From positions 1,178,001-1,242,000 of the forward strand of contig NC_081333.1 in assembly GCF_022539665.2 (NCBI RefSeq): DNA of 64,000 bases, given 5' to 3'. This document shows, piece by piece, positions 38,994 through 49,403 of the stretch; position 1 is the stretch's first letter; the number at the start of each line of letters is the position of its first letter. The notes under the pieces were generated by a model. That model did not search any database and had not been told where the DNA came from. It was given only the letters and a program-made list of their open reading frames with translations. Position numbers and translations under genes: made by a program. The stretch is from Daphnia carinata (taxonomy: Eukaryota > Arthropoda > Branchiopoda > Diplostraca > Daphniidae).

Positions 38994-39539
38994 CTGAAAC
39001 AGTCGAATACAGACGTCCGTCTCATACATAAACTCAAAACAATGACAGCTCTCGTCAACCAGCAGAAGCAGCTGTTGGGATTGCTTCAGCTTGATTGTGG
39101 TACCCCCCCCCCCCCCTTTCTCAAAGCGCATAATATCGGAGCCAATCTCACCGCCTTACATGTTGGACGAATGCTTTTGTTGGTTTCAAAGATCATCGCC
39201 CAACAAGCTCTTTTACTCGGACCAAGTTACAGTCTTCATCGTTCTCTCGTAGGAAGTGCTTGACGTTCCACCTGGGTGGGTCGCTAGGAAATATGAGAGG
39301 AATTTTTGGAGCCGTGTCGTATATTGCAGAAATAAACGTGGCTCGACAGGCAGGCGAACGCTGCGTGACAGTTGAAAAGGGCCGCGGGAACGTGAGTGGC
39401 GGTTGTTACTAAGGGCTGCATAATAGATGGCGTTTGCATGCTCCATAGTCATAATATTCGTGCTGGCGAAAGTTGCGTAACATCAACCGATATGCTTCCG
39501 CAATTAGATAGTTGGGGTATTTATATGCATTAATAGGTT

Positions 39540-39800
39540 ATTTCACGGCAAAATGTAACTAATTTTGCAATTTTTTAGTTTAATCATGCATAGTTTGCTA
39601 TAATAGCATAAGCCATATAAAAGTCGGCCATATTTTGTCGGATTTATTTTGTCGGGCTTATTTTTTTAAACTGTTTTTTTTTTTTACAATTTGGAATTTA
39701 AATGTTGACTTGAATTCGATGAAATCTAACCCAAAATTGAACGCTGAATCCTAATAAAATGTTGGATTTCCCATCCATTAAGCGGTTACTGAATAAGACG
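39540..39800. repeat. Fragment of the dispersed 'AAGCCCGACTTTT' repeat family
   Basis: Contains GTCGGGCTTATTTTTTT and a GATGAAATCTAACCCAAAAT-like stretch that parallel motifs in the blocks near 47-52 kb (about 50,545-50,590 and 52,480-52,640). Divergent and short. Confidence 0.4.
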
Positions 39801-40053
39801 GAATAAAACGAGAGCTTCGCTTTATTACAGTGTATAATAGCTTACCATAAAACTAACCACAACTCAGCAAGTAATACCGCAAGGAGAAAGGCAATTTAAC
39901 AAGTACAATAAAAATTGCTTAACAAAATCTCTATTTTTTTTTAATGATTGACAAATAAGCGATGAACTGGTGGCCACTTAAGTAAACCAACTCGAGCTGT
40001 CAAGGCTGTTGCAAACGTTCTTTATACACTAAATCACACAGGTCAGGTTTTCT

Positions 40054-40605
40054 TCAGACGACAACGTTTTCGTAATCGAGCACCGTGATCTGACATTCGA
40101 TACGCAGCTGATCGTTGACAAAGAGTTTCTGTTTCATCTCCATCAGTTTGTTCCAGCTGAAGAGGATGGTGGGATTCTGTCGGGCCACATCCAATTCAAA
40201 GTTCATCTGTCCATGATCTTCGTATTCGAAGTTTCCATCCAAGTTGACAATGCCGAAACGATAGGCAACGCAAGCCCGGTTAAACACGGACGATATCATC
40301 TGTAGGGATAGCGATGAGCTGCAGACGTCTCTCAGATTCATCACGAGCTGCCACTGGTATCCGCCCCGTTTCAGGCCGAAGACGGGCGACTCGAACGTCA
40401 GGCCTTTAACACGCGATTCGAAACGCTCCACGTTCTCTAAAATCCATTCGCATGACAAAGACTTTTCCACAAGACGAGACACTATCCGAACGCTCTCGAC
40501 CAACCGATGGGGTACCTCTGACATGGTGAGAAGATATACGCAAGTAGAACAGCCCGCTACTGGTACACAATCACTGACGCACAACAGCAAGAGCTGGCGA
40601 GACAA
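40054..40605 (-). CDS. MATH (TRAF-like) domain protein, MATH only
   Basis: Intracellular adaptor-type protein. The MATH fold usually binds substrate degrons in cullin-3 adaptors such as SPOP, or partners of TRAF proteins. A single-exon frame of 183 codons; the Met at 40524 (MSEVPHR), leaving 156 residues, is the likelier start because the first 27 residues look non-conserved. Features read SCEWILENVERF at the domain start, FGLKRGGYQWQLVMNLRD, LSLQM, AYRFGIVNLDGN, then SWNKLMEMKQKLFVNDQLRI and CQITVLDYE at the end, the usual order of MATH strands. No BTB or RING follows before the stop. An ATTAAA on the minus strand (39945-39940) may be its polyadenylation signal. It lies about 3 kb from RING/zinc-finger genes whose relatives normally end in a TRAF-like fold. 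Confidence 0.75.
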   Translation of the reverse strand: MSRQLLLLCVSDCVPVAGCSTCVYLLTMSEVPHRLVESVRIVSRLVEKSLSCEWILENVERFESRVKGLTFESPVFGLKRGGYQWQLVMNLRDVCSSSLSLQMISSVFNRACVAYRFGIVNLDGNFEYEDHGQMNFELDVARQNPTILFSWNKLMEMKQKLFVNDQLRIECQITVLDYENVVV

Positions 40606-42900
40606 GCTATCGACTTACAATGACAAAAATAAGAAAAGAACCCAACAGTTCCCTGTCGTCTACTGCGATGCATGAAGAATGTTGGCCTTTTGTCCCTTTC
40701 GATTACCTTCCGTTGATCGCTTTTCAGCTGCACCAGGGAGATTCAGCATTCCTGGAAATGCTGGAAGTGCAAAAGAAGGGATACGTGCTTGCAGTACAGG
40801 ATGTTTCGAGTGGTTACATCGTACTCAATACGTCACGGACGAAACCGGTATACGCATTGCGTAAGTTATATCTTCAGCCCCCCCTCAAACTAAATTCCCA
40901 TACGTTCGATAAATCGAACATCTAATACGAATGATTTGATTTCTCCTATTCATTTTATCTACCGTGGGATTGGTAAGAGACCGATCAACGCTTGATCGAC
41001 GAGATGTGGGGACACGACAGATCAAGTACTTCCGTCGCGCCCCTCCCTTCAAGATTGATTGCTACACATGCTGCAAAGTGGAGGATGACTCCAGGAAATG
41101 CTGGAAGCAATACCCTTTTTAGCGGGACATTAGGGGGAGGACCGTTGGAACTCACGTACTATGTACGTATAAACTGTATACTTATCTGACCTGTAAAAAT
41201 CCTTTTTGATTGATGAAGTACAACTTCCTCATCAAGTTTGATCCTCCCATTCATATGGAACTGAGACTACAATTTCCTCCTACTGGGTGTACACAAATGC
41301 TCTGCATTAGGGGAAATAGCAATTGAATAATCAGCGAGGCATTGAGCTACTGGGAATTCGATCAAAGGGCCTGATGCCGTAAAAGCGGATTCCTGATGGT
41401 CTTTTTTTGCTAGTTAGGTTCTTCCAGCTGAAAATAGAATAAGAAAATAAGACGCCTGGGAAAATGAACATTTCTACATGGAAGATGAAATATTATTGTT
41501 CTTGCTGTGCACGGAGATTAAAGAGATCATCAAGAACATCGTTACTGCCGATTAAGTGAAGAGCACGAACAGCGGACACTTCAAAACAAATGACAAGCGT
41601 TCGAAAAATGCATGTCTAAGCTGTACAGAAAATTGCTTTACATCGCTCTGCGTTTTTTTTTTGTTTTTTTTGTTACAAAGACGTTCATTTAGCAGTGGGA
41701 TATTAGAGATAAGCGGCCACGATGTTGGAACGATTCAACATCAGACACTCAAGTCTCTATTGTTCTATAATTTAGAAGTCTGAATGGACGTCCCATTAAG
41801 TATGAATGCCGGTCGGAAGAGCTGCTTTTCATCCGGATGTGTCGAAGCCTCTACTCTTTTTATTCCCATCACGTTTAAAAAATTAAGAGGCTGTATGTCT
41901 TGTTTTGGTCAGGGACATCAAACAACGTCGAGCGAGTCGGAAAAGCCCCAGACCGCACTGAATTTTGAAAGTCGGCTGGAACCATATGGTACCGCCATCT
42001 GCTTCTATCCAGTGCAACTCGTTCTTCTACTTACAAAAACACGGAATACAAACGATAAACAATAGAAAAAGGGAAAACAAAAAGAAAGAAAAATGCAACG
42101 CTAATCACGTAGCTCACATTCTATTCACAAGCTGTTACATTGGACCATATGATTCGCGATTCCGGCAGATTGTGGTGAATTTTCGCCGATTTGGAAGCCA
42201 ATCCCTAACTCGTCTCTTTACTACAGAAGCACACAGTGGATCTGGAAGCCTTGCAAGTGGTTTAAAGTCAGACCTTTGACGCCAGCCCTTTTTGTTGGAC
42301 ATAACAACAAAAGTTAAGGGTATAGGCTAACGTTATTGTGCTCATATTGCTGGGGCTTTATTGGGCAACGGAATACCAAGGAAATGAGCTGGAAATTTTG
42401 ACGAACAGCGTTGACAAGTTCGTATGTTAATTCGAGTCTCTTTCCTGCCGTTCGGAAAGTGCGTAGCAATACTATTGCGAAAATAATAGCAACGTTCGTG
42501 ACCAGTCATAGCCTGCATTGCAGATGAATGCCTTTGGAAGGGAAAAAGAAAACAAAACAACACCAACCGAACCTGGAACAAGGCCAAGTCCGAAGTTTCT
42601 TGGCGGTACCCAGTTATAACTGAACGTATTGCACCTATACAAACGTTGTTGATTTCATTCGCCCATTGTTGGTCGCATTATAATCGCAGGACTTTAACCA
42701 ATGGCATTACCAATAAATAAACAAAACGCAGAACAATGAAGCCATGTCTTGTGTTTCGCCTTTGCCATATTCATATTTCACAATGTGAAACAACACAGGA
42801 AAAATGAATCTGCGCTGGGCCGTCAGCGCAGATGAACAGGAAGCCCCATACGTTGGTGTATGGCGGTAAGTAGCACCTGATATCGATTCAGGCAGCCTTT
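40606..42900 (+). other. Unresolved region with coding-like fragments
   Basis: Several plus-strand stretches look partly coding but do not join into a gene I recognise. They are 40620-40860 (FLEMLEVQKKGYVLAVQDV, ending near a GTAAGT donor), 40980-41160 (two overlapping open frames, one cysteine-rich: KIDCYTCCKVEDDSRKCW), 41213-41329 (short frame reading KYNFLIKFDPPIHMELRLQF) and 41784-42065. They may be decayed gene remnants or exons of a fast-evolving gene. Confidence 0.25.
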
Positions 42901-43178
42901 AAGTGTAACAGGGCAAACACATAACGCAAAAACCAGGCAAGGTTGTTTGAAAACTTTTTTAAAACGTAAATCGCTATCGCCATCGTCAGTTCCATCGCTA
43001 GAACACGCAGACTCGGTACGTTTTTTTTGTCCGAACGCGAGTGCAATCGGCCCAATCCAAGTGCTGTACGCAAATTGTTCACTGTGAAACTGTCGTTGGG
43101 TTACCGAACAATGCGCTAGATTTCTGTCAACTAATTAATTGGGACATTTTCCAACAATTTATCATTGCAACCTGAGTG

Positions 43179-43640
43179 ATGGACATAGGTGACAAGCGAG
43201 TAGATATTGACGCTCTATTGCGTTTGTTCACGTGCCCAGGCTGCGGGAATCCTGCCAACAAGCCGCCGCTATTCCAGTGCGTCAAAGGTTGGTACACACA
43301 TATTTCTTGCATAACTACATCATTATCATAAACTAGATACGTCCCTAGATTTAAATCAAAAAGTGTAGGCATTAGAAGGAATCATTGAGTGTGAAACGGG
43401 TAATAGGAAATGAATTTTGAAAACACAAAATTTTCCTTTTTACTTTACGTTTGGAACCAAGGTCACGTAGCCTGTTCCAGCTGTTCCGTCAATTGTCGAG
43501 GCTCCTGCCCAACCTGTCGCCAGCGAATGACCACTGAACGAAATTTCTGGATGGAAGAGGCTTCTACTTGCATTACATTTCCTCTTCGAACAGCAGGTAA
43601 AAGAAAAAAAAAACGCTTTACATGGCTCTATTATTGCTAG
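43179..43640 (+). CDS. Sina-like RING protein, truncated
   Basis: Putative E3 ubiquitin ligase module. Exon 1 (43179-43287) and exon 2 (43462-43596 to a donor-like GTAAAA, or on to a stop at 43640) join through a split Gly codon. Together they give a complete C3HC4 RING: CPGCGNPANKPPLFQCVKGH, VACSSC and CPTC. Next comes the alpha-helical linker NFWMEEAST, which aligns with the start of the neighbouring gene's zinc-finger module. Where that relative continues FPC and further zinc ligands, this copy reads FPLRTAG and then a basic tail to a stop. No continuing exon is visible before 45 kb. It is either a RING-only paralogue or a decaying tandem copy. The exon 1 donor (GTTGGT) is non-consensus. 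Confidence 0.6.
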
Positions 43641-44728
43641 TTCGTCGAACGTTGTTACAGTTCATTAAGTTTCGTTAAGTAGAGTTGCTTCGTTGAAACT
43701 GTTTTTGAGTTTTCACAATCAGTTATAATTTTTGTCTCCCGGAGAAAATCAAGCGATAGCGAAGCAGCGCAGCGTCATAATCGCGTTACGTGTATGTCGT
43801 TGCTCGTCGTTGTGCTGTGCCTAGCGAGATGGTTAGAGTGAACAGCAATTACTGGGAAACGGAAAGTGAGGCACGAGAAAAAATAACGTCGTAACCAGGT
43901 AAACGGCGGTGAACTTTGGAGTCTTTAAAAGCATTCAATAGCAAGGGCCGAGATTCATAGCAAAAGTTAGAAAAACAAAATATACCTCCTTTATGATCAA
44001 ACGAAAGATGTTCCATTTTTAGATAAAAGACTTTGAAGAAAGCGAATCTTTTAAATGAAATTAGAAGAAACGAAATCTCGTGATGGAAATTCATAATTTT
44101 TTTTCCACCTCTCAACTATCGCTTTCGTCCGGCCAGCATTTTCGTGGTGTTGGAAATTGAACAAATAGCCAAACGATGGCAACCTTCCAAGTGTCTAAAA
44201 AAATTTTCTTGACGAAAAGGAAAAAAAAAAATAGTAATAAAATAAAAATAAATAGAAAAACAGATACGCCAAACCCTAAAGAGCAAAAATTAGTTTGGCT
44301 GGCTGCCTAAAACATAAAATCCACTATCAGGACGCGATTTAGCGCCCAAAAAGTCAGCTACTGTTGCCTGGTGGTTCATTTCCCTTTCAATAGGGAAATG
44401 ACGTGGAAAGTCAGCCACCATCGGCTTATACATTATCATACTAAATAAGGTTTTTCCCTAAAAATCAACGGAGCTCACCGCCATCCGTAGATAATGTATT
44501 CTAATCGGCGACACAGTCAGTGATGTTTTAAGAAAATAAAGACAATCTGATTGGCTTTAAGGCACATTTTGCCACAAACTGCCTATTAAACGTTTCGATT
44601 GATTTAATGTCTTTTTTTTTAAATCATCATTTCTTTCGTTAAATCATCGACAGCAGCTGATAGAAATGGCATGAAACACTGAAACATTGGCCATCTCAAC
44701 TCGAACGACTCCCTTTTTTTTTCATCAG

Positions 44729-44867
44729 CGTTGTAGCCTACGCCAACTATTTCCATATTTTCGACGTCGACCATACCCAGTGCAGTCGTCAGTGGTTTGC
44801 CCAGCAGGCTAGCCGCCAGATCCGTCAGCTCCCGTTCGAGATCTCCCCTGAACTATATATGCGAACC
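44729..44867. other. Coding-like block open on both strands
   Basis: Both strands are open with coding-like third positions. Plus: after a strong acceptor (poly-T then CATCAG) it reads YANYFHIFDVDHTQCSRQWF and on to a stop at 44868-44870. Minus: DLERELTDLAASLLGKPLTT, then ALGMVDVENMEIVGVGY. I cannot assign either and list it once rather than choose. It could be a lone exon or a remnant. Confidence 0.25.
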
Positions 44868-45037
44868 TAGTTGCAAAAAAACAAAAACACTGCTCTTTGC
44901 ATAGTGAGTGCCTGTTGGAATTACTTTGAAAACAATCATTTCATCTACCAGTGATTGCGGGAAGAAAAACAAAAACAAATCGGGGAACATACACATCATC
45001 AAAAAAACAAACGTAGACTGTAGGCCATTAGTGTGAG

Positions 45038-45687
45038 ATGGCCAGTCATTCGATGCCCAATGGGCGAGGTTACGGCGAAGCCAAATCTCCAACGATAGCG
45101 CTGGCTCGGCAGAGCAGCATCCGTAAATCATCCGCTGGGGACTTGGGATCCAGCACACTTCCATCGTTGGGAACGGCCGGCCGCCTTGTTGATTACGATG
45201 CATTGATTCGTCACTTTGACTGTCCTGTGTGCCATGACTGGGTCACTCCACCAATTGTCCAGTGCCGCAAAGGTCATATCGTTTGCGGCCCGTGTAAATC
45301 CAAAGGCCTGAAGGCATGTCCGATATGTAAGCAGCGCTTCAGTGATGTACCCAACTGGATGATGGAACAGGTAAAGGACCTCGCAAGTAAACATCTTATT
45401 CTATGAGATTTATTTTGCTTTTCATTTGTTTGAAGGTGTCGCTTGTCATCGCCTTCCCGTGCAAGTTCCAGGGCAACGGCTGCCGTGTTTACAGTGAGCT
45501 GATCCACAAGACGGCCCACGAAGCCCTATGCTCCTTTCGGCCCGTTTCCTGTCAATACGCCGTTCGTGGATGCACTCAGATATTGCTCTATCACCTGATG
45601 GAGAAGCATGTCCTCGAGTGCCGTTTCAAACCTCCTAATCTACAGAATCAGTTGAGTTCGTCATCACACGGCAGCTCCAACAACTGA
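45038..45687 (+). CDS. Sina/Siah-like RING and zinc-finger protein lacking the TRAF-like domain
   Basis: Probable E3 ubiquitin ligase. Two exons, 45038-45370 and 45436-45687, join in phase 0 across a 65-base intron, giving 194 residues. After a polar N-terminus comes the RING (CPVCHDWVTPPIVQCRKGHI, VCGPCKSKGLKACPIC), then the Siah-type double zinc finger: FPCKFQGNGC, CSFRPVSC and an HLMEKH...LEC ending. Drosophila Sina and mammalian Siah continue with a roughly 130-residue TRAF-like substrate-binding domain; here the protein stops about 20 residues after the zinc finger with a Ser/Asn-rich tail. Its 3' end is convergent with the carboxypeptidase gene, 279 bases apart. A truncated paralogue lies 1.4 kb upstream in the same orientation, so this is a local tandem family. 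Confidence 0.85.
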
Positions 45688-45966
45688 TCTGAATTTGTTA
45701 AACGGTATGGCCTTCTGACAGTCAACCGACGCGAGGGCCAAATTAGAACGTTACTCCACGTTTGCATTAACACAACACACTCACTCACACACATACACAC
45801 AGACGAATCACACTATAAAAGAAATCTTACGTCTACGTGTTACTCAACTACATTTGTATTTGCATTATATTTCACTTCTTTGAAAATATACTGTACATCC
45901 CCTTCACTGGACTTGATGGACATGCTATTTCTTTCATCGTAGTGGTGATAATGATCCATAGTAATA

Positions 45967-48900
45967 CTAAACAATCGCATTGGCCATAGCCTTGATCCCG
46001 TTCCAGGCTTCGGTCGCAACGGGAGCGATCAACGTAGTCGGCGTGACGAAGCCATCAGGCGTGTTCCGCAGTTCCAAAGTGTAGCCATGGACGATGCCCA
46101 GAGTGCCATAAACATAGTCCTTAGTCGTTCCGGATGTAAAGTCTACGCAAATGATAAACAATGATACGTTGGGTCAATGTTTTTAAGGCCATCAAAGTAA
46201 CGCTTACAAAGAACTTCAGAGCCTGGACCGAATGGATACTTAGTGCCGTAAGTTGCTTCAATGGCCGCTGCACCTGCCGTCATGATTCTCTCCTGATATA
46301 AGGATTGCAAATGATGGGTTGTTTTTAAAGGTCTTTTCATTGAACGATACCATTTCGGCGTAGTCGACAGGACGTTCGGTCGTGTAACCGTAAGGCGAAA
46401 TCCACACTTGTGCGTTATTGTGGATGGAGACGACTGCCTTTGCACGGCCTTGCAGATTTAATAGGATGTCTCTCATGGCTTGTGACTCAGCTTCTGAGAA
46501 GGCTGAAGGTCCACCGTATGTATCTGAGCACGGACTGTCGGAGCTCCCAACGCCCCCAAAGTTGGCATCGAAGTTTCGATTGGTGTCCACACCTATACAT
46601 TGTTCCGTGCGTGTTGCATTTACGTATTCTTTTTCTTTAGCTGTTTTGATTCTAAATTCCTTCGATCGATATGCTTACCAATGCAGGGAGATGAGGGATT
46701 TATTTTTCGATTCTTCCGCCAAAGCCGGTCCTATTTTTTTTAAGGGGATAAAAAAAAAATTAGGGACATTTGTAAAACAAAAAACAAGGAAGAAAGTACG
46801 TAAACAAGGAAGACACTGTTGCACAAGCCCGCTAAAGTAGCAATAAAATGTCAATAGGAAATGACCTCCTATGGCGAGTTGGGATTCATTAATGGAATTA
46901 ATAATCCGATCAAATACCAGAGAAAAAAGCCATACATCTGATATGGTCACTTCGAACGTACACATACGTATATCTTATTTTTACAAATAACTCGAAAACC
47001 AATTCGCTGACGGCAATTCTGACCTGATATTGGAAATCAGCATTGAAATTTCATTAAAATCAGTAAATTTTATCGAATTCTGAGTCACGTCCAAATTCTG
47101 TGTTTTTTGAAAAATAGCAAAGGCTATAGCCTTCCCACTTTTGCGATTTTCGGCCAAATCCGAACTTATGCTAAAATCCCCTTATTTCCATCCAACACTG
47201 AGCTGTGATTACAAAAAAATTGGTTTGTTTTGGGTTTGAATCTATAGTTCAGAATATTTAACAGAATACTAGCGCGCCAGTTCACTATAGCGCTAGCGCT
47301 ATGCAGTAGAAATAGTCAGCGTATTTTCAAAATGGTTGGCTTCATGAAAAAATAGCAATTTTCTCGGAATCAGCATTCAATTGCAAGTATATACTGTGAT
47401 ACTCAACAATTTCCCATGAGTGCCAATTTTTGCAGAAAAATTTTTTGAGCACGACTAAATAAGCCCGACTTTTCTTATTTTTTGTTTTTTTTGTTTTTTA
47501 CGTTTAATTAAAAAACCATAAGGCCCATTGGAAAATAAACTTGATTTCCGTGATAAGCATTCAATTTTGAATCGAAATCATGTATTTTAAGCGAAATTTA
47601 AAATTTAGCCAAAAATGAAAAAGTGCAAAGGCTATAGCCTTCCCACTTTTGCGATGTTTGGCCAAATCCGACCATATGCTGAAAACGATTGATTCCTACT
47701 CGAAATTGAACGAGGATTACGAAAATCTGGTTTGTTTTGACGTGAGGCTTGTAGTTTTTTTGCAACCGGACTCAATTGAGTAAAATCGACTTATTCGAGA
47801 AAGCTTTATTTTTACAAATACAACAAAAATAATCTGCTAACGCCCAATCTACCCTGAAATTTGAGACTTCTGTCAAAGTTTAATCAACATTGCTTAGTTT
47901 TATCGAATTCTAAGACATGACCCAAATTTGCATTTTTCGAAAAATAGCAAAGGGTATAGCCTTCCCATTTTCTTGATTTTTGGTCAAATTTGACATTACA
48001 CTAAAACCGCTAGAGCCCCACATAAAATTGAACGAGAATTAGTTCGAATGCATACGTACGTTCAACCACGAATGGACATATCCATCGGGATTAGAAACGG
48101 GCGTGATGAACCAGTCGAAGCGGTCCAGCAAACCGGTAATCTCCGGAACTTGGCCGTACAGCGTAGTGAGCTAAAATAAATTGATTTCACATCACGCTAT
48201 CGTTAAACGAGGTACTGAAAACACAACACAAAATATTTGAACGTTGAATGTGCACCGACTGTTGTGTTAGCAAAGCAGTCAGGCCTCAAACCTCGTCAAT
48301 AATCCAAATACAAGTCGAGTGTGCTATCCATTCTCTGGCATGCATTCCACATTCCAAATAAATAGCTGGCTTGGTGTCGCCCCCGCCGCTGGTGATACGC
48401 GCCGTCACAATGTCGCGAGACTCGTACGATACGCCGATAGTGCTGACGCTCACCATGGAGTTATTGCTGGCCAACTGATTCAAGTAGCCGATAATCTGCG
48501 AGTGTAAGAGTACGACGCGCTGTAGTGCTTACGCATAGAAAGATTAGCAGTGATCAAAAATGTTAAACCTCTTCGTAGGTGTGGTAAGTCTCAGTGAACC
48601 TGCTTCCCGCAGCAATGCTATTGGCGTTCTCTGCTTGCCTTTTATCGAGGAAACTAAAAGCGCAGGTGAAGTCCCGCAAAAGCGCGCGAGTAAACCATTA
48701 AGAATACGAGCTGCTTATCGTCATGACTTCCGGTTCACCTTTGAACGTCATCCATAAGCGTCGAAGGTTGCATGCCTTTCGATAGTAGTTCTCGTTCCAG
48801 CAATGCACCATTATCTGTAAAGATGTCCACGGATTCGGCCAACGTGGTGGGATCGCGCCAGAAATCTATCGTTTTAAAATCGGATGGCCATCCTTTCGTG

Positions 48901-49286
48901 TCCGTCGATAGACTCAGATTGACCAAATAGGCTAGCTGCTCCGTCGTTTGGGGAGTCACGCGCAGCAATTTATACCTGTCCGTTGTAACACCAGATTCGA
49001 GATCAGCAAAACGATTGACTTGGATAAGATAAGATGTGGCGTGTTCACGTCATGTTGTTCCTCAGTCACGATCGTATAATTTATTGTCTAGACTGTTATA
49101 GGCTAACAACCTCTTTTCCCCATAATCTTGAGCCAAAAATGAAAAAGGGAAAACGCAAAGACGGACCAGCCAGTTCGGTTTAACTAATAATTTCTTTTAA
49201 AAAGAATAATGTTACCCTTTGTAGTTGGCTTTCTGAGCCCAGGCTAGGGCCACCATAAAGACCGAAAAGATTACCAAGCGCTTCAT
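45967..49286 (-). CDS. M14 zinc carboxypeptidase zymogen, CPA/CPB/CPO type
   Basis: Secreted digestive-type metallocarboxypeptidase that removes C-terminal residues. Nine exons join in phase to 420 residues: 49286-49216, 48975-48739, 48653-48569, 48495-48292, 48170-48060, 46730-46679, 46592-46351, 46292-46208 and 46142-45967. A signal peptide (MKRLVIFSVFMVALAWA) and an M14 propeptide precede the catalytic domain. Zinc ligands are H183 and E186 (GMHAREW) and H311 (VVSIHNN). The carboxylate-binding residues are R241 (RLWRKN) and N258/R259 (VDTNRNFD), with Y363 and catalytic E386 (YTLELR). All are present, so an active enzyme is expected. The residue seven after Y363, the S1' specificity position (255 in bovine CPA numbering), is K370, not the Ile of CPA or Asp of CPB. 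CPO has Arg there and prefers acidic C-termini. Exon 6, carrying R241, is only 52 bases and abuts a repeat-filled intron. Confidence 0.95.
46731..48059. repeat. Repeat block A, intron 5 of the carboxypeptidase gene
   Basis: The intron is almost filled by unclassified AT-rich repeat sequence. It contains three copies of GCTATAGCCTTCCCA-type motifs (near 47127, 47636 and 47951), an AAGCCCGACTTTT motif at about 47462, and a GCGCTAGCGCTATGCAG segment near 47290. Long parts match block B at 50.7-52.5 kb; for example about 46825-46945 differs from about 50835-50945 at only four positions by eye. I see no transposase and no clear terminal repeats. Confidence 0.8.
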
Positions 49287-49362
49287 GTCGTAGGGCTTTA
49301 TTGCTTCCTTCTTTTTGTGTGTCGTGTGGCACTCGATGACCTCCTCTATTCGAGTCTCCAAA

Positions 49363-49403
49363 CTGCACTGGACAACGCAAAAGAAAACAATTCCATTTGT
49401 ATA
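49363..49403 (-). promoter_or_regulatory. Candidate carboxypeptidase core promoter
   Basis: On the minus strand TATACAAA (49403-49396) stands about 31 bases before an initiator-like TCCAGTG (near 49370). That leaves a 5' untranslated leader of about 83 bases before the ATG at 49286. Spacing is right for a TATA/Inr promoter; the TATA is one base off consensus. Confidence 0.4.

Noticed and set aside
46675-46965. Minus-strand 96-codon frame ending over carboxypeptidase exon 6 as a gene
   Set aside because: The exon is explained by the enzyme in another frame; the rest is repeat DNA. I keep the shared frame only as a low-interest finding.
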